A DNA stretch of 64,000 bases from Bacteroidales bacterium Phil6 (GCA_002633315.1 NWBN01000027.1:93481-157480); one strand, 5' to 3'; counted from the stretch's first letter, positions 35,351-45,230 are shown. Program-made: numbers and translations. The notes: generated from the sequence alone by a model not told the origin.

Positions 35351-36648
35351 CATCTGCCATGAAGAAACTCGCTATCGTTACGCTGTTAATATTGTCATGC
35401 TTTCTGTCACAAGGACAAGAGACACTGAAAATAATGCAATACAACTTGTTACACTATGGCGTCAACAGCAGTTTCTGTACATCCTCGAACAACAATGTCA
35501 ACAACAAAGACGGTTATATAAGGACAATATTGTCGGAATACAACCCGGATTTGCTTACTGTCAATGAATTCGGTTCAGATCCATCCTTACCGGAACGTTT
35601 TTTAAATAATAACTTGAATATCAACGGAGTAAATTATTGGAAAACTACCGAGACAATAAACCATGCGTCTTCAGACCTCGTTAATGCCATTTTTTACGAT
35701 TCACGCAAAATGACATTGACAAGTCATAAAACGGCACAAAACCACATCAGAGATATAGATGTTTACAAACTGTATTTCAATACAGAAAGTTTGGAACAAG
35801 GCGACACCATATTCATGTATTGCGTAGTAGCCCATCTCAAAGCGGGCACCGGCAGCGACAACGAGGAAAAACGCAAATTCATGGCTCAGAATACCATGAA
35901 TTATCTGAGGAACTACTGCGCTGATGCCAATGTCCTCATCATGGGTGATTTTAACTTGTACAGTGCTGATGAAGACGCATACAAGATATTGACCAACAGC
36001 AGTTTATACCCTAACTCCTATTTTATCGACCCAATAGAAGACGATGGTGTCGGTGATTGGAACAACAACGGAGCCTTTGCCCGTTACCATACCCAATCGA
36101 CTAACGCTTCAGGTAACTCCTGCCGTACCGGCGGCGGCATGGATGACAGGTTCGATTTTATCATGATGTCCGAGAATATCAGAACAGGCAGAGACGGTGT
36201 GAGATATGTTGAAGACAGCTACATGGCATTGGGACAGGACGGCAATCATTTCAACAGAAGCATCAACGCTTCCGGCAACGATGCAGTGCCTCAGGAAGTA
36301 GCAAACGCCTTGTATTACAACTCAGACCATCTACCTATTACCATGAGGATATCCATAGACGACAGATGGGGCGTGGAAGATATCTCCGCTGACATCATCG
36401 ATTTTAAGATGTATCCCAACCCGGCCTCAAACAACCTGCATGTCTGTTTTAAACAGCAAAGTCATGGCAAAGTGGAGATAAAAATATTCAACGTATTGGG
36501 ACAGATAATGTTGAAAGACCATCCTGATTCGGAACCGGGAGAACAACATTACGAACTCGACATTGAAACATTGACACAAGGCATTTATCTGTTACAAATC
36601 ATAACACCTGATGGAACAAGTCATGCTGAGAGACTGATTATTAGATAG
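35347..36648 (+). CDS. Secreted endonuclease/exonuclease/phosphatase-family protein with T9SS sorting domain
   Basis: A 433-residue exported protein. A signal peptide (MKKLAIVTLLILSCFLSQGQ, from Met5) leads to an EEP domain: MQYNLLHYG near residue 30, VNEFGS with the metal-binding Glu, LIMGDFNLYSADE with the D-x-N site near residue 200, and SDHLPITM with the catalytic Asp-His near residue 330. The C-terminal 80 residues are a T9SS type A sorting domain (MYPNPASNNLHV, IFNVLGQIML, GIYLLQI). Such proteins can be surface DNases or phosphodiesterases. The start overlaps the rluB stop as ATGA; the second Met at 35359 is an equally good start for the signal peptide. Confidence 0.88.
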   Translation: MTSAMKKLAIVTLLILSCFLSQGQETLKIMQYNLLHYGVNSSFCTSSNNNVNNKDGYIRTILSEYNPDLLTVNEFGSDPSLPERFLNNNLNINGVNYWKTTETINHASSDLVNAIFYDSRKMTLTSHKTAQNHIRDIDVYKLYFNTESLEQGDTIFMYCVVAHLKAGTGSDNEEKRKFMAQNTMNYLRNYCADANVLIMGDFNLYSADEDAYKILTNSSLYPNSYFIDPIEDDGVGDWNNNGAFARYHTQSTNASGNSCRTGGGMDDRFDFIMMSENIRTGRDGVRYVEDSYMALGQDGNHFNRSINASGNDAVPQEVANALYYNSDHLPITMRISIDDRWGVEDISADIIDFKMYPNPASNNLHVCFKQQSHGKVEIKIFNVLGQIMLKDHPDSEPGEQHYELDIETLTQGIYLLQIITPDGTSHAERLIIR

Positions 36649-36732
36649 TTATATAAGAGCATTGGTTTGTACACTCGAATTTAAGTCAAACAATATAATT
36701 CCCGTTGTCTGAAACGAAACATAACAAAAAAC

Positions 36733-37884
36733 ATGAAAAAGAAGTTAATCATCATCGTAATATGGGTGTTTATATTAAGTTGTTATGCCGGAACACCAGA
36801 AAAAGAAATAAGAATCAATAATACACAAGAAGAAGTCTCCAACACATCAAACAATGAAGAAATTTCAATCATTATGGTCGGAGACATATTGCTTCACGAA
36901 AATATTTCAAACAGCGGAAAAATCAATGACAGCACTTACAATTATGACCACATATTTGCCATGGTAAGAAAAGACATTGAAGCGGCAGACCTTGCCATTG
37001 TAAATCAGGAAGTCATTCTTGGCGGGAGAGAACTCGGCATCAGCGGATATCCTGTCTTCAACGGCGCCTACGAAGTGGGAGATGCCATCAAGGCTGCCGG
37101 CTTCGATGTGGTGCTTCATGCCACCAACCATGCCTTGGACAAAGGTAAAAAAGGCATAAACAACTGCCTGCAATATTGGAGGACTAACCATAACGAGATA
37201 GCAGTCCTCGGCATATATGACAATCAGAATGATTATGACAGAAATCGCTATATTTATGAAAAAGACGGTATGCGTATCGCCATTCTCAACTATACCTACG
37301 GCACCAACGGCATTCCATTGCCTGAAGATATGCCGTTTGCCGTCAGCATGTTGAACACCGAAAAAATAATAACCGACCTCGCTAATGCCAAAAAAGAAGC
37401 TGACTTCATAATAGTATGTCCTCATTGGGGCACGGAATACATGCATACACCATCCGATGAACAGAAAAAATGGACCAAGTTGTTGGTAGAAAATGGCGCT
37501 GACCTCATTATAGGTACACATCCTCATGTCATACAACCTGTGGAATGGTTCGAGGACGAAAAAGACAATAAAGCACTCGTCTATTATTCAATAGGCAACT
37601 TTATAAATGCCAACATGACACCCAACCGTATGATAGGCGTGATGGCAAAAGTTACTCTGACTCGCGATGACAATGGTACGGTAGTGATAAAAGACTACGG
37701 AGTAGAACCTGTGGTGACACATTTCAGATACGGTCCAAAGAATGCTACGACATACAAACTGAAAGATTATACCGATGATATGGCAGCAATGAATGAGACA
37801 AAGAAAAAAGACTCGACATTTTGTCTGCAATACTGCAAAGATCTCTGCCATGAAATATTTGGAGACCTCAGTCCTCTATACTGA
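36733..37884 (+). CDS. CapA-family (poly-gamma-glutamate capsule synthesis-like) protein
   Basis: A 383-residue exported protein. The signal peptide has a lipobox-like end (IWVFILSCYAGTPEKE), so it may be a lipoprotein with Cys at about 17. The CapA metallophosphatase-like domain follows with SIIMVGDILLH near residue 45, VNQEVIL, LHATNHALDKG near 127, VCPHWGTEYMHTPS near 225 and IGTHPHVIQPVEW near 258. CapA is needed for poly-gamma-glutamate anchoring in Bacillus, but homologues in Bacteroidota have no defined substrate. The gene stands alone between the EEP-family gene and dnaG. It is complete and intact. Confidence 0.86.
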   Translation: MKKKLIIIVIWVFILSCYAGTPEKEIRINNTQEEVSNTSNNEEISIIMVGDILLHENISNSGKINDSTYNYDHIFAMVRKDIEAADLAIVNQEVILGGRELGISGYPVFNGAYEVGDAIKAAGFDVVLHATNHALDKGKKGINNCLQYWRTNHNEIAVLGIYDNQNDYDRNRYIYEKDGMRIAILNYTYGTNGIPLPEDMPFAVSMLNTEKIITDLANAKKEADFIIVCPHWGTEYMHTPSDEQKKWTKLLVENGADLIIGTHPHVIQPVEWFEDEKDNKALVYYSIGNFINANMTPNRMIGVMAKVTLTRDDNGTVVIKDYGVEPVVTHFRYGPKNATTYKLKDYTDDMAAMNETKKKDSTFCLQYCKDLCHEIFGDLSPLY

Positions 37885-38050
37885 CCTATAAAATGACAAT
37901 ATATATTCATTAATTTGAAATTTCAACATTGAGAAAAACACAATATCATCGTAAAGATATATTGTATGAAATCATTTCCGTCATTAAAGAGTTCATTTCA
38001 AAAACGCTATTAATAATCTTTCAAATGACTTTTATTTAGCGTCAAAATAT

Positions 38051-38058
38051 TATCTTTG
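38051..38058 (+). promoter_or_regulatory. dnaG promoter -7 box
   Basis: TATCTTTG is an exact TAnnTTTG match. It ends 16 bp before the ATG at 38075. A nearer out-of-frame ATG at 38070 is not the start. Confidence 0.6.
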
Positions 38059-38074
38059 CAGAAAATAAAATGCG

Positions 38075-40021
38075 ATGATACCACAGGAGACCATAAATGC
38101 CATCATTGAAACCGCCCGCATTGAAGAGGTAGTTAGGGAGTTCGTATCATTAAGCAAAAGCGGTAGCAACTATGTGGGCATTTGTCCGTTTCACAAGGAG
38201 AAGACCCCTTCATTCATAGTATCGCCGGCAAAAAACATCTTCAAATGTTTCGGTTGCGGCAAGGCAGGCGATTCTGTTCGTTTCATCATGGAACACGAGC
38301 ATTATACTTATCCTGAAGCATTGCGTTATCTTGCACAGAAATACGGTATCATCATAGAAGAAAAAGAAAAGACGCCGGAAGAGATAAAGTTACAAAGCGA
38401 ACGCGAAGAAATGTTCAATGTCAACAGCTTCGCTCAAAAATATTTCAGCGACATACTGCATAACAACGAAACCGGCAATGCCATAGGCATGAGTTATCTT
38501 TATGAACGTGAATTCAAAGATGCTATAATCAACAAATTTCAACTCGGCTTTTGCCTTGATGATAAAGACGCCTTCGCACAACATGCAATCAGAAACGGTT
38601 ATTCAAAAGATATTCTGTTGAAAACCGGCTTGTGCACAGGCAACGAAGAACGTCTTTACGACCGTTTCCAGGGACGTGTGATATTTCCCATTCATAATCT
38701 CACCGGTAAAGTTGTCGGTTTCGGCGGAAGGATACTAACCAATGACAAAACCAAGGCTAAATATCTCAACTCGCCGGAATCAGAGATTTACAACAAAAGC
38801 AAGACACTTTACGGGATTTATTTTGCAAAAAACGAGATTATAAGACAAGATAACTGTATCCTTGTGGAGGGGTACGCGGATGTTATCAGCATGCATCAGG
38901 CGGGATTTGAGAACGTCGTGGCAAGTTCCGGTACTTCTTTGACTAAAGAACAGATACTTCTGATAAGCCGTTATACAAAAAACGTGACTATGTTGTATGA
39001 TGGCGATGCCGCCGGTCTGAAAGCTGCCTTACGAGGCACTGACATGATACTCGAAGAAGGCATGAATGTCAAAGTGGTGGTGCTGCCACCTGAAGAAGAC
39101 CCGGACTCTTTCGCAAGACATAACTCCGCCACTACTGTGGAACAATATCTTAAAAACAATGCCAAAGATTTTATTGAGTTTAAAACCATATTGCTCTTAA
39201 AAGATTCCACTAACGACCCTGTTAAAAAAGCCGAGGTGACACGAGATATACTCGAATCAGTGTCTGTGATACCGGATGCCATCTACAGAGCTACTTATAT
39301 TAAAAAATGCAGCCAATTGCTCGACATAGCGGAACAAACCCTGATGAATGAACTCAACAAATTGTTGCGTGCAAAAATCGGGAAAATACATAAAACCGAA
39401 CAGGAACTGCCGGAAGTAGAACCTATCACTGTCCGGGAACAACACAATCCGGAAGACGACTTGCAAAACAAAAGTCTTTGTCAGGAGAAAGAACTCGTAA
39501 GACTGCTTCTTAACCACGGAAACAAATTCATTAATTTAGAAATGACACAAGAAAACGGCTCTGTCGAGACTGTTCCTGTCAGTGTCGCCTCCCTTATTAT
39601 TGAAGACCTGAAAAATGACAGACTTATATTTAAAGACGAACTGAATAAACAGATATTCAACACATTCGATGAATTTCTAAAAAACGAGAATATACCAGAC
39701 TATCACATATTTACTACAAATAATGACGAAGCAATGTCAAATTACGCATCCAACTTGCTGTTATCCAACTACAAATTGGACGACTGGAAACGCCACAACA
39801 TCTTCGTCACTACTGAAGACGACCTTCTGCTGCAAACGATATCATCTTCCCTTTTAAGATATAAAGACATGATTCTTGAAGAACGTCGAGCCGAGTTGCT
39901 AAAAGAAATAGCCGCTACAAACAACGACGAAGACTTGATGATACTGCTCAAAAAAAAGAAAGAATTGGACGAAATAAAAAGCATTATCAACGACAGACTC
40001 GGTATTGTCATAACTCAATGA
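38075..40021 (+). CDS. dnaG: DNA primase
   Basis: A 648-residue primase starting MIPQETINAIIETARIEEVV, the usual family start. The N-terminal CHC2 zinc finger has CPFHKEKTPSF and FKCFGCGKAGD. The catalytic TOPRIM core includes VVGFGGRIL near residue 213, VEGYADVISM near 266 and LYDGDAAGLKA near 308. The C-terminal 200 residues are the helicase-interaction domain. It makes RNA primers for replication in the cytoplasm. It has a promoter of its own. All metal and zinc ligands seem present and the length is normal for Bacteroidales. In E. coli dnaG lies next to rpsU and rpoD; that order is not kept here. Confidence 0.97.
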   Translation: MIPQETINAIIETARIEEVVREFVSLSKSGSNYVGICPFHKEKTPSFIVSPAKNIFKCFGCGKAGDSVRFIMEHEHYTYPEALRYLAQKYGIIIEEKEKTPEEIKLQSEREEMFNVNSFAQKYFSDILHNNETGNAIGMSYLYEREFKDAIINKFQLGFCLDDKDAFAQHAIRNGYSKDILLKTGLCTGNEERLYDRFQGRVIFPIHNLTGKVVGFGGRILTNDKTKAKYLNSPESEIYNKSKTLYGIYFAKNEIIRQDNCILVEGYADVISMHQAGFENVVASSGTSLTKEQILLISRYTKNVTMLYDGDAAGLKAALRGTDMILEEGMNVKVVVLPPEEDPDSFARHNSATTVEQYLKNNAKDFIEFKTILLLKDSTNDPVKKAEVTRDILESVSVIPDAIYRATYIKKCSQLLDIAEQTLMNELNKLLRAKIGKIHKTEQELPEVEPITVREQHNPEDDLQNKSLCQEKELVRLLLNHGNKFINLEMTQENGSVETVPVSVASLIIEDLKNDRLIFKDELNKQIFNTFDEFLKNENIPDYHIFTTNNDEAMSNYASNLLLSNYKLDDWKRHNIFVTTEDDLLLQTISSSLLRYKDMILEERRAELLKEIAATNNDEDLMILLKKKKELDEIKSIINDRLGIVITQ

Positions 40022-40336
40022 CATAACAATATATCGATAAACTTACTTTATTGTTGAAAAACACGCTTTTTTGAATATGTTTTACGCCTTTGTAAAATCA
40101 TGCAATTAAAACATACCAAAAAAAATTACAAATTTGCTACATTTCTTTAAATCATACATGCTATATATTCTCCAAGAATACAATAGTATTTTCATATTTT
40201 TTAATAAAAATTATAAATAAATTTTTAAAATTCTTCAATATTATACTTGACATATTTGTTTAATATTTCTTAATTTTGTTGATATATTTAAAATAAACTA
40301 AATCATTCATACATTACAATTTAAAAGCTAAATGCT
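40022..40336. other. AT-rich spacer between dnaG and the solitary nuclease gene
   Basis: No gene, clear promoter or structured RNA is seen in this very AT-rich stretch. Confidence 0.5.
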
Positions 40337-41047
40337 ATGGAAAACGAATTATATTCAAAATCAAAAGATTTAATTAAAAATTACACTGATTTTATCAATT
40401 CATTAAACAAAGATGATGTTTATGAAAACATTACAATTAATAAATTGGCAGACCTAAAACGTGTGTTCTCCAATATCAACAACATAATGACGTTAATAGC
40501 AACCAGAGCCATTGCAAAAAAAATTGCATCTATATTAAATCTCCAAGACCCTGAAAAACAAGATTTGTTTAATAATATTGATGCCACAAAAGCAAATTCC
40601 AACGGATTCGACATTCAAATAGACGACCCTAAAATACTTGTAGAAGTCAAATGCAACAATCCGATTCATGACAAGAAATTCGGAGCTGCCCAGATTACTG
40701 CAATCCTTAATGATGCCAATAAATTAAAAAATCCCAACGAAAAAGCATGTAAAACTCTCAAATATGATATTAATAAATATGTTAAAATAATTGCTATTGT
40801 AAACTTTAATTCCAAGCCCAATGAAGAATTAGTCGATGATCTGATAAAAGATAATAAGAACAAAGACAATTCTTCAAATAATCAAAACATCAAGGAATCC
40901 TTAAAATATTTAGATTTAAATAAACTGCCTGGTCTGCTAAAAAACAATTCATTCGAAAATGTTTATATCACAGTCCTTTCAAAAGATGAACTTAATAATG
41001 AATTAATAGAAATAGTAGAAAACATAAAACAGCAATCAACATATTGA
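40337..41047 (+). CDS. Solitary PD-(D/E)XK nuclease-like protein
   Basis: A 236-residue protein that I cannot assign to a named family. It has a restriction-endonuclease-like active-site pattern: Asp92 (NGFDIQIDD), then Glu103 and Lys105 in ILVEVKCN. The spacing D-x10-E-V-K is right for a PD-(D/E)XK fold. The N-terminal 80 residues are helical and the middle is Asn- and Lys-rich. It stands alone, without a methyltransferase gene beside it, in very AT-rich DNA, which suggests acquisition from elsewhere. A restriction enzyme without partner, or a repair or anti-phage nuclease, is possible. A hairpin that may be its terminator lies at 41288. Confidence 0.68.
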   Translation: MENELYSKSKDLIKNYTDFINSLNKDDVYENITINKLADLKRVFSNINNIMTLIATRAIAKKIASILNLQDPEKQDLFNNIDATKANSNGFDIQIDDPKILVEVKCNNPIHDKKFGAAQITAILNDANKLKNPNEKACKTLKYDINKYVKIIAIVNFNSKPNEELVDDLIKDNKNKDNSSNNQNIKESLKYLDLNKLPGLLKNNSFENVYITVLSKDELNNELIEIVENIKQQSTY

Positions 41048-41403
41048 TATTCTTATATGTTTGCAGTATAAATACTTTTTCTTTTGAAAAAAGACGGACC
41101 TTTGTAAAATGTCAATATGCTTCTACTTAAAGTTGAAAATGCGTCAAAAAGCAATTCTATTTCAAAACATTATTCATTGAGAAATATCAGAAACAATTTT
41201 TAACTTTTAAGCTAATACATTGACTATCAAAATAATAAATTGTTAAAGCATTTTTGATAAATACCCAATAATAGTAAAAACCATAATGTCCCGGTCAGTA
41301 TTTTCAGATCGGGACTAAACTTTTTTCTGCCTTCATCACTCAAAATAATTGTTTTATTAACAAGACTTTGTAAATTATCAGAATATGATAAAACAACTGT
41401 ATT
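41048..41403. other. Spacer between the solitary nuclease gene and recO
   Basis: No gene is seen. The only notable element is the GTCCCG hairpin at 41288-41326. Confidence 0.55.
41288..41326 (+). terminator. Rho-independent terminator-like hairpin
   Basis: GTCCCGGTC at 41288-41296 forms a 9-bp stem, with one G-T pair, with GATCGGGAC around 41307-41315; TTTTTT at 41321-41326 follows. It is 240 bp beyond the stop of the solitary nuclease gene and faces the convergent recO, so it may separate the two units. Confidence 0.6.
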
Positions 41404-42123
41404 TTACGTATCCAAAACCGTCCTGAGAATATTGTGTGAATTGATGTCTTTGAAACCGGCAACATGTGCCTTGTAATATTTCATTATCCCATCCATAAGT
41501 TCTCGTCTGTCTTTCTTATTGACAGGAAACTGTATTGTCCCACAACAAATATCATATAATATCATGCTTTGTTCTGCATTTAAGAAATTTATCATACGAG
41601 TGTTTTCATTTCTGAAACAACCTTCGTCTATATCAAATAACAATCCTTTTGAATAATGTTGCATGTTTGGAAAACAACCCAAATATCGTGTTAACAAAAC
41701 ACTGAAACACAACGGATAATTATTATAACCCTCTTCCATTTCATCGAGCGATATGACAAAACTTGTAACAAAATCGAACAAATCGTGATCTGTCTCGCTT
41801 TCTATTATGGATTTGTATAATAACTCACTCATGAACAACACAATGGTGTTTTTATTAATATGGAAAGGTATGCTTTTGAATTGATAAGTCAAAGACACTT
41901 CTTTAATAAAGTCGAGTTCTCCTCCGGATTGTGATGCAATGATGTCTATTATCGTCATGGGTTGAAAATAGGCAATCTTTACTTTGGATTTTTTGTTGAA
42001 GACATTTTTTGCTATATATGATTTCAAACCGTAATTCTTAGTTAATAGTTTAATAATCAAACTATTATCCCCGTATTTGATAGACTTTATCACTACGGCT
42101 TGTGTCTTTACGATATTTCTCAT
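41404..42123 (-). CDS. recO: DNA repair protein RecO
   Basis: A 239-residue RecO. The N-terminal OB-fold (TQAVVIKSIKYGDNSLIIKLLT, GLKSYIAKNVFNKKSK, FQPMTIIDII) and the helical C-terminal domain (FVTSFVISLDEMEEG, FSVLLTRYLGCFPNM) match the family. The four-cysteine zinc site of some RecO proteins is not complete here. RecO loads RecA on single-stranded DNA in the RecFOR pathway. The start is 1 bp past the stop of the porZ-like gene, so the two are cotranscribed. Sequence conservation of RecO is low in general, which keeps the confidence below that of enzyme genes. Confidence 0.86.
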   Translation of the reverse strand: MRNIVKTQAVVIKSIKYGDNSLIIKLLTKNYGLKSYIAKNVFNKKSKVKIAYFQPMTIIDIIASQSGGELDFIKEVSLTYQFKSIPFHINKNTIVLFMSELLYKSIIESETDHDLFDFVTSFVISLDEMEEGYNNYPLCFSVLLTRYLGCFPNMQHYSKGLLFDIDEGCFRNENTRMINFLNAEQSMILYDICCGTIQFPVNKKDRRELMDGIMKYYKAHVAGFKDINSHNILRTVLDT

Positions 42124-42124
42124 A

Positions 42125-44419
42125 TCATTTCATGATAAGCACTTTTGTGGCATAAGTTTCCTTACCGGTAGTATCCGTAGAGAAGATAAGATAAATGCCG
42201 GGTTGTACCTTTTCACCATTGATGTTGGTACAATCCCATACCGCTTGCCCTCCCTGAGCCTTAAGGTGCGTTACAAATCTGCCGTCAACGGTAGTGATTT
42301 TTACCAAAGCATCAGAGACAAGACCTTTGATGCCAACATATCCCGTAAAATCACTTCTTACCGGATTTGGAAAAACCACTACATCGGAATTGGTAGTTCC
42401 TCCTTCTGTAGCTGTATTTCTATATGAAATAATGCCGTTGTCGGTAGCAAAATATACGTTGCCGTTACTATCTATAGCAATATCTTTGACAGTGTTGGAT
42501 AACAAAGGACTGTTTTCGGTAGTAAAGTGCAAATATTCTGTAAGTCCATTGTTGGAGATGTAAAACACTCCGTTTGTAGTGCCGAACCACAAGTTATTTG
42601 CGCCATCAACAGCAATAGAAAGTATAGATTCTCCTGAAAGGAGATAGTCCGCCTGTCCGGTTCCGTCATTACGAGGCACGAGAATACGTGTACAATCGTA
42701 GCTGCTGCCATCGTTGTTGAAGATGTTGGCAGTATTGCGAAACAATCCTACACCATCAGTAGTGCCCACCCACAAAGTACCGCTATTGTCAACAGCCATA
42801 CAGTTTACTGTGCCGGGCAAGCCTCCCTGTCCTGAGGTGTTTTTTATAGTTTTATATCTGTCGTCGTCAGTATTATTCAAGGTGTTGTTATCATTGAATA
42901 CTATAAGCTCTCCTTCCCTCTTCAGCACCCACTTGTAATCATTATCGTCAACAATCATTCTACTGATATTTCCGCCACCGTTGCCAATATAATATGAATG
43001 CCAGTCGCCGTTGCGCGTACGAACGGACAAAAGGTTGTCCGTACTGCTGTTGGCAACCCAAAGATTGTTATCGCTATCAAAATCCATGTCGGTAATATAA
43101 ACAAAGTCATAACCCAAAAGCTTACCCAAACTGCTATTGGTTTCATCGTAAATGTCAACAAGCCGTTTATTATAAAACTCCATGATACCTTTGTCGTAGG
43201 AGCCGAGATAAACTCTATTGGGGTCAACAGGATCTATGGCAGTACAGGCTATGTCTGAAATAGAATCGAATGCACTTGATTTCCAAGGATTAAGAAAATC
43301 CCATTTGTTATTGTCATAGACAAAAGCACCATCACTGATATAAAGTTTCGCCCATGTACTTGAATAACCTCCAGAAGCGACCCAAACCTGTTCTCCTCTT
43401 GCCTTGATTTGAAAGACCTTGTTGGAATATGGTCCGTTCTTTTCAAAATACGTCTTTTCGCCACTCTCAGTACATTTTATCAATGAATAATCATTGTCTC
43501 CTACCCAGTAGTTGTTCGAACTTCTGTCAAACGCAGCCGAATATGGATAATAAAATGCCAATGATGTTATAAGATCATTGCTTTTACTGTAAACATTAAC
43601 CTTGTCGGAATTTACAAAAACGACTCTGTCACTATATGCACGTATTTCTCTATGCGTATTGTCATTTTCCATTTCAAAAACTTTCCATTCTTCACCATTG
43701 TAGAAGTATGTCATATTTGTATTGTTTGTGTTCAAATATGCCAGAAGAATGTCGCCAAAAGTCTCAATTTCAGTATATGCTGAATTAGGTCTCGGCAAAC
43801 TTGTGTCAAGCGTCCATTGAGAATAGTCTGCAAGGTTATCGTTGTTGACATCGGCGTAATAAACACCTATATCAGTTGCCAAATACAGTTTATCTTGATA
43901 TATTGTAATATCATTGATATTCATATAAGTGCCATTATCACCTATAATATAAGTATCTTTAATCTCATAACGATTCATATCGACAACCACAACACCGAAA
44001 CCACAACTGAGATAGGCATAATGTCCGTTAAAATATATGTCGTTAATGGTTTTATTGCCTAAGATGGTTTTATTTTTTATGTCCGGAATGTTGATGACAA
44101 AATCACCATCGTCAATTATGTCGATGTTGGCATTGGAATATCCTATCATCATTACACCTTCATTCTCATTGTATTTCAACACATTGACTCCGAAGTCGGA
44201 AAGGCCGTTGACTTTGTTGACAGACCTTATACTGTTGTCATTCTTATTAAAATAAAACACATCGTATGGAGTTGCAGCAAATATTTTATCGTTCATTATA
44301 TCAACACATATTACTTTACGCCCTGGCGTGTGTGTACACCATTCGCCAATAGCATTCTGCGAAAAAACGTATAATATGTTTGTAATCAATAATATAATAA
44401 GTATAAAACTCTTTTTCAT
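42125..44419 (-). CDS. porZ: PorZ-like type IX secretion beta-propeller protein
   Basis: A 764-residue exported protein. A signal peptide (MKKSFILIILLITNILYVFS) is followed by the N-terminal propeller with NKVNGLSDFGVNVLKYN, YSNANIDIID, INDIYFNGHYAYLSCGFGVVVVD and IKDTYIIG, the best conserved part of PorZ. The second half has repeats of LWVGTTDGVGLF and LWFGTTNGVFYI, as in two-component-regulator propellers. The last 80 residues are a T9SS sorting domain (VVFPNPVRSDFTGY, GIYLIFSTD). PorZ is part of the outer-membrane attachment complex that fixes cargo proteins to A-LPS in Porphyromonas. It is cotranscribed with recO. Two secreted T9SS proteins in the window would be its clients. Confidence 0.85.
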   Translation of the reverse strand: MKKSFILIILLITNILYVFSQNAIGEWCTHTPGRKVICVDIMNDKIFAATPYDVFYFNKNDNSIRSVNKVNGLSDFGVNVLKYNENEGVMMIGYSNANIDIIDDGDFVINIPDIKNKTILGNKTINDIYFNGHYAYLSCGFGVVVVDMNRYEIKDTYIIGDNGTYMNINDITIYQDKLYLATDIGVYYADVNNDNLADYSQWTLDTSLPRPNSAYTEIETFGDILLAYLNTNNTNMTYFYNGEEWKVFEMENDNTHREIRAYSDRVVFVNSDKVNVYSKSNDLITSLAFYYPYSAAFDRSSNNYWVGDNDYSLIKCTESGEKTYFEKNGPYSNKVFQIKARGEQVWVASGGYSSTWAKLYISDGAFVYDNNKWDFLNPWKSSAFDSISDIACTAIDPVDPNRVYLGSYDKGIMEFYNKRLVDIYDETNSSLGKLLGYDFVYITDMDFDSDNNLWVANSSTDNLLSVRTRNGDWHSYYIGNGGGNISRMIVDDNDYKWVLKREGELIVFNDNNTLNNTDDDRYKTIKNTSGQGGLPGTVNCMAVDNSGTLWVGTTDGVGLFRNTANIFNNDGSSYDCTRILVPRNDGTGQADYLLSGESILSIAVDGANNLWFGTTNGVFYISNNGLTEYLHFTTENSPLLSNTVKDIAIDSNGNVYFATDNGIISYRNTATEGGTTNSDVVVFPNPVRSDFTGYVGIKGLVSDALVKITTVDGRFVTHLKAQGGQAVWDCTNINGEKVQPGIYLIFSTDTTGKETYATKVLIMK

Positions 44420-44567
44420 GGTGTGATATGACTTTTAATAATAACACAAAATGACTGTTTTTATTGTTGCAATCAAATAGTAAAATAACAATAATGTAAT
44501 GACGTTCATAAAGTTTCGACATCTACTTCATTATCGTATTTGCCACCGAACAACAATCATCGCAATG

Positions 44568-44575
44568 CAAAGATA
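44568..44575 (-). promoter_or_regulatory. Probable promoter of porZ-recO
   Basis: The minus strand reads TATCTTTG, an exact TAnnTTTG match, with a TTTG at 44592-44595 at 16-bp spacing. The porZ ATG lies 149 bp further, so the 5' leader would be long. Confidence 0.55.
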
Positions 44576-44624
44576 TGTTATTTTATGCTATCAAAGACAA
44601 GCGAAATGATATTTTTGAAAACAG

Positions 44625-45230
44625 TTAAAAGTTATTATGAAACGCATTATAAATTTCGAGTAACTTATGTTGCTGTTGTGCAACAGGAAGAGATGCTATC
44701 TTCAGGATACCGCCCAACATTGCGGCACCACCGAAATGCCATATTCTAAGAAGTGGCAATTTTTCAATATCAACACCTCCCAAGGCTATCACTTTATCAT
44801 CTATAACACCTTGACTTGCAGCATCATCAAGTGTTGTCTCACTGAATGTCGAAAGGTAGCCTTGTTTGGAAATACTGTCAAATATAGGGCTTAGAAACAT
44901 ATAACCGCAATATGGCTTATATTGTACAACTTCTTTTAAAGAATGACATGAACGACTGACATATCCATGATAATCAACAGGAATAATATTATTGCGACTG
45001 TTAAGATGAATGCCTTTCAACGGATAATCGAATGTCAATTCAAAGAAATCATGTATTATCGTTTTTGACAATTCTTCTTGGGACAACTTGTCGAGCAGAC
45101 GGCGGCAGTCTTCCAATGAAGAGGCAGGTTTTCTAAGATGAAGAGTATCTATACCTGCATCGAAGAGACGATGCAAGAAACAAGTCTCTCCGTCAAAAAA
45201 AGACGGAGAGGTTATTGTTATCCATTTCAT
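44625..45230 (-). CDS. ThiE/TenI-like protein, last gene of the thiamine operon
   Basis: A 201-residue TIM-barrel protein of the thiamine phosphate synthase superfamily. FDAGIDTLHLRKP near residue 23 and the C-terminal VIALGGVDIEKL and GGAAMLGGIL blocks match the phosphate-binding loops. The region that in ThiE reads GPxxxTxTK is replaced by LSPIFDSISKQG, as in TenI-like proteins. TenI of Bacillus aromatises the thiazole product made before coupling, so a similar helper role with Thi4 is plausible. The ATG at 45228-45230 overlaps the thi4 stop as ATGA; an upstream extension would run inside thi4. Near the start codon the mRNA has a perfect hairpin (45186-45210). Confidence 0.8.
   Translation of the reverse strand: MKWITITSPSFFDGETCFLHRLFDAGIDTLHLRKPASSLEDCRRLLDKLSQEELSKTIIHDFFELTFDYPLKGIHLNSRNNIIPVDYHGYVSRSCHSLKEVVQYKPYCGYMFLSPIFDSISKQGYLSTFSETTLDDAASQGVIDDKVIALGGVDIEKLPLLRIWHFGGAAMLGGILKIASLPVAQQQHKLLEIYNAFHNNF
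45186..45210 (-). promoter_or_regulatory. Perfect 9-bp hairpin early in the TenI-like gene
   Basis: CTCTCCGTC and GACGGAGAG pair perfectly around seven U in the mRNA. It lies about 20 nt inside the coding region, just after the thi4-tenI overlap. It could slow ribosomes or RNA polymerase, but it is within codons and may be chance. Confidence 0.4.
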
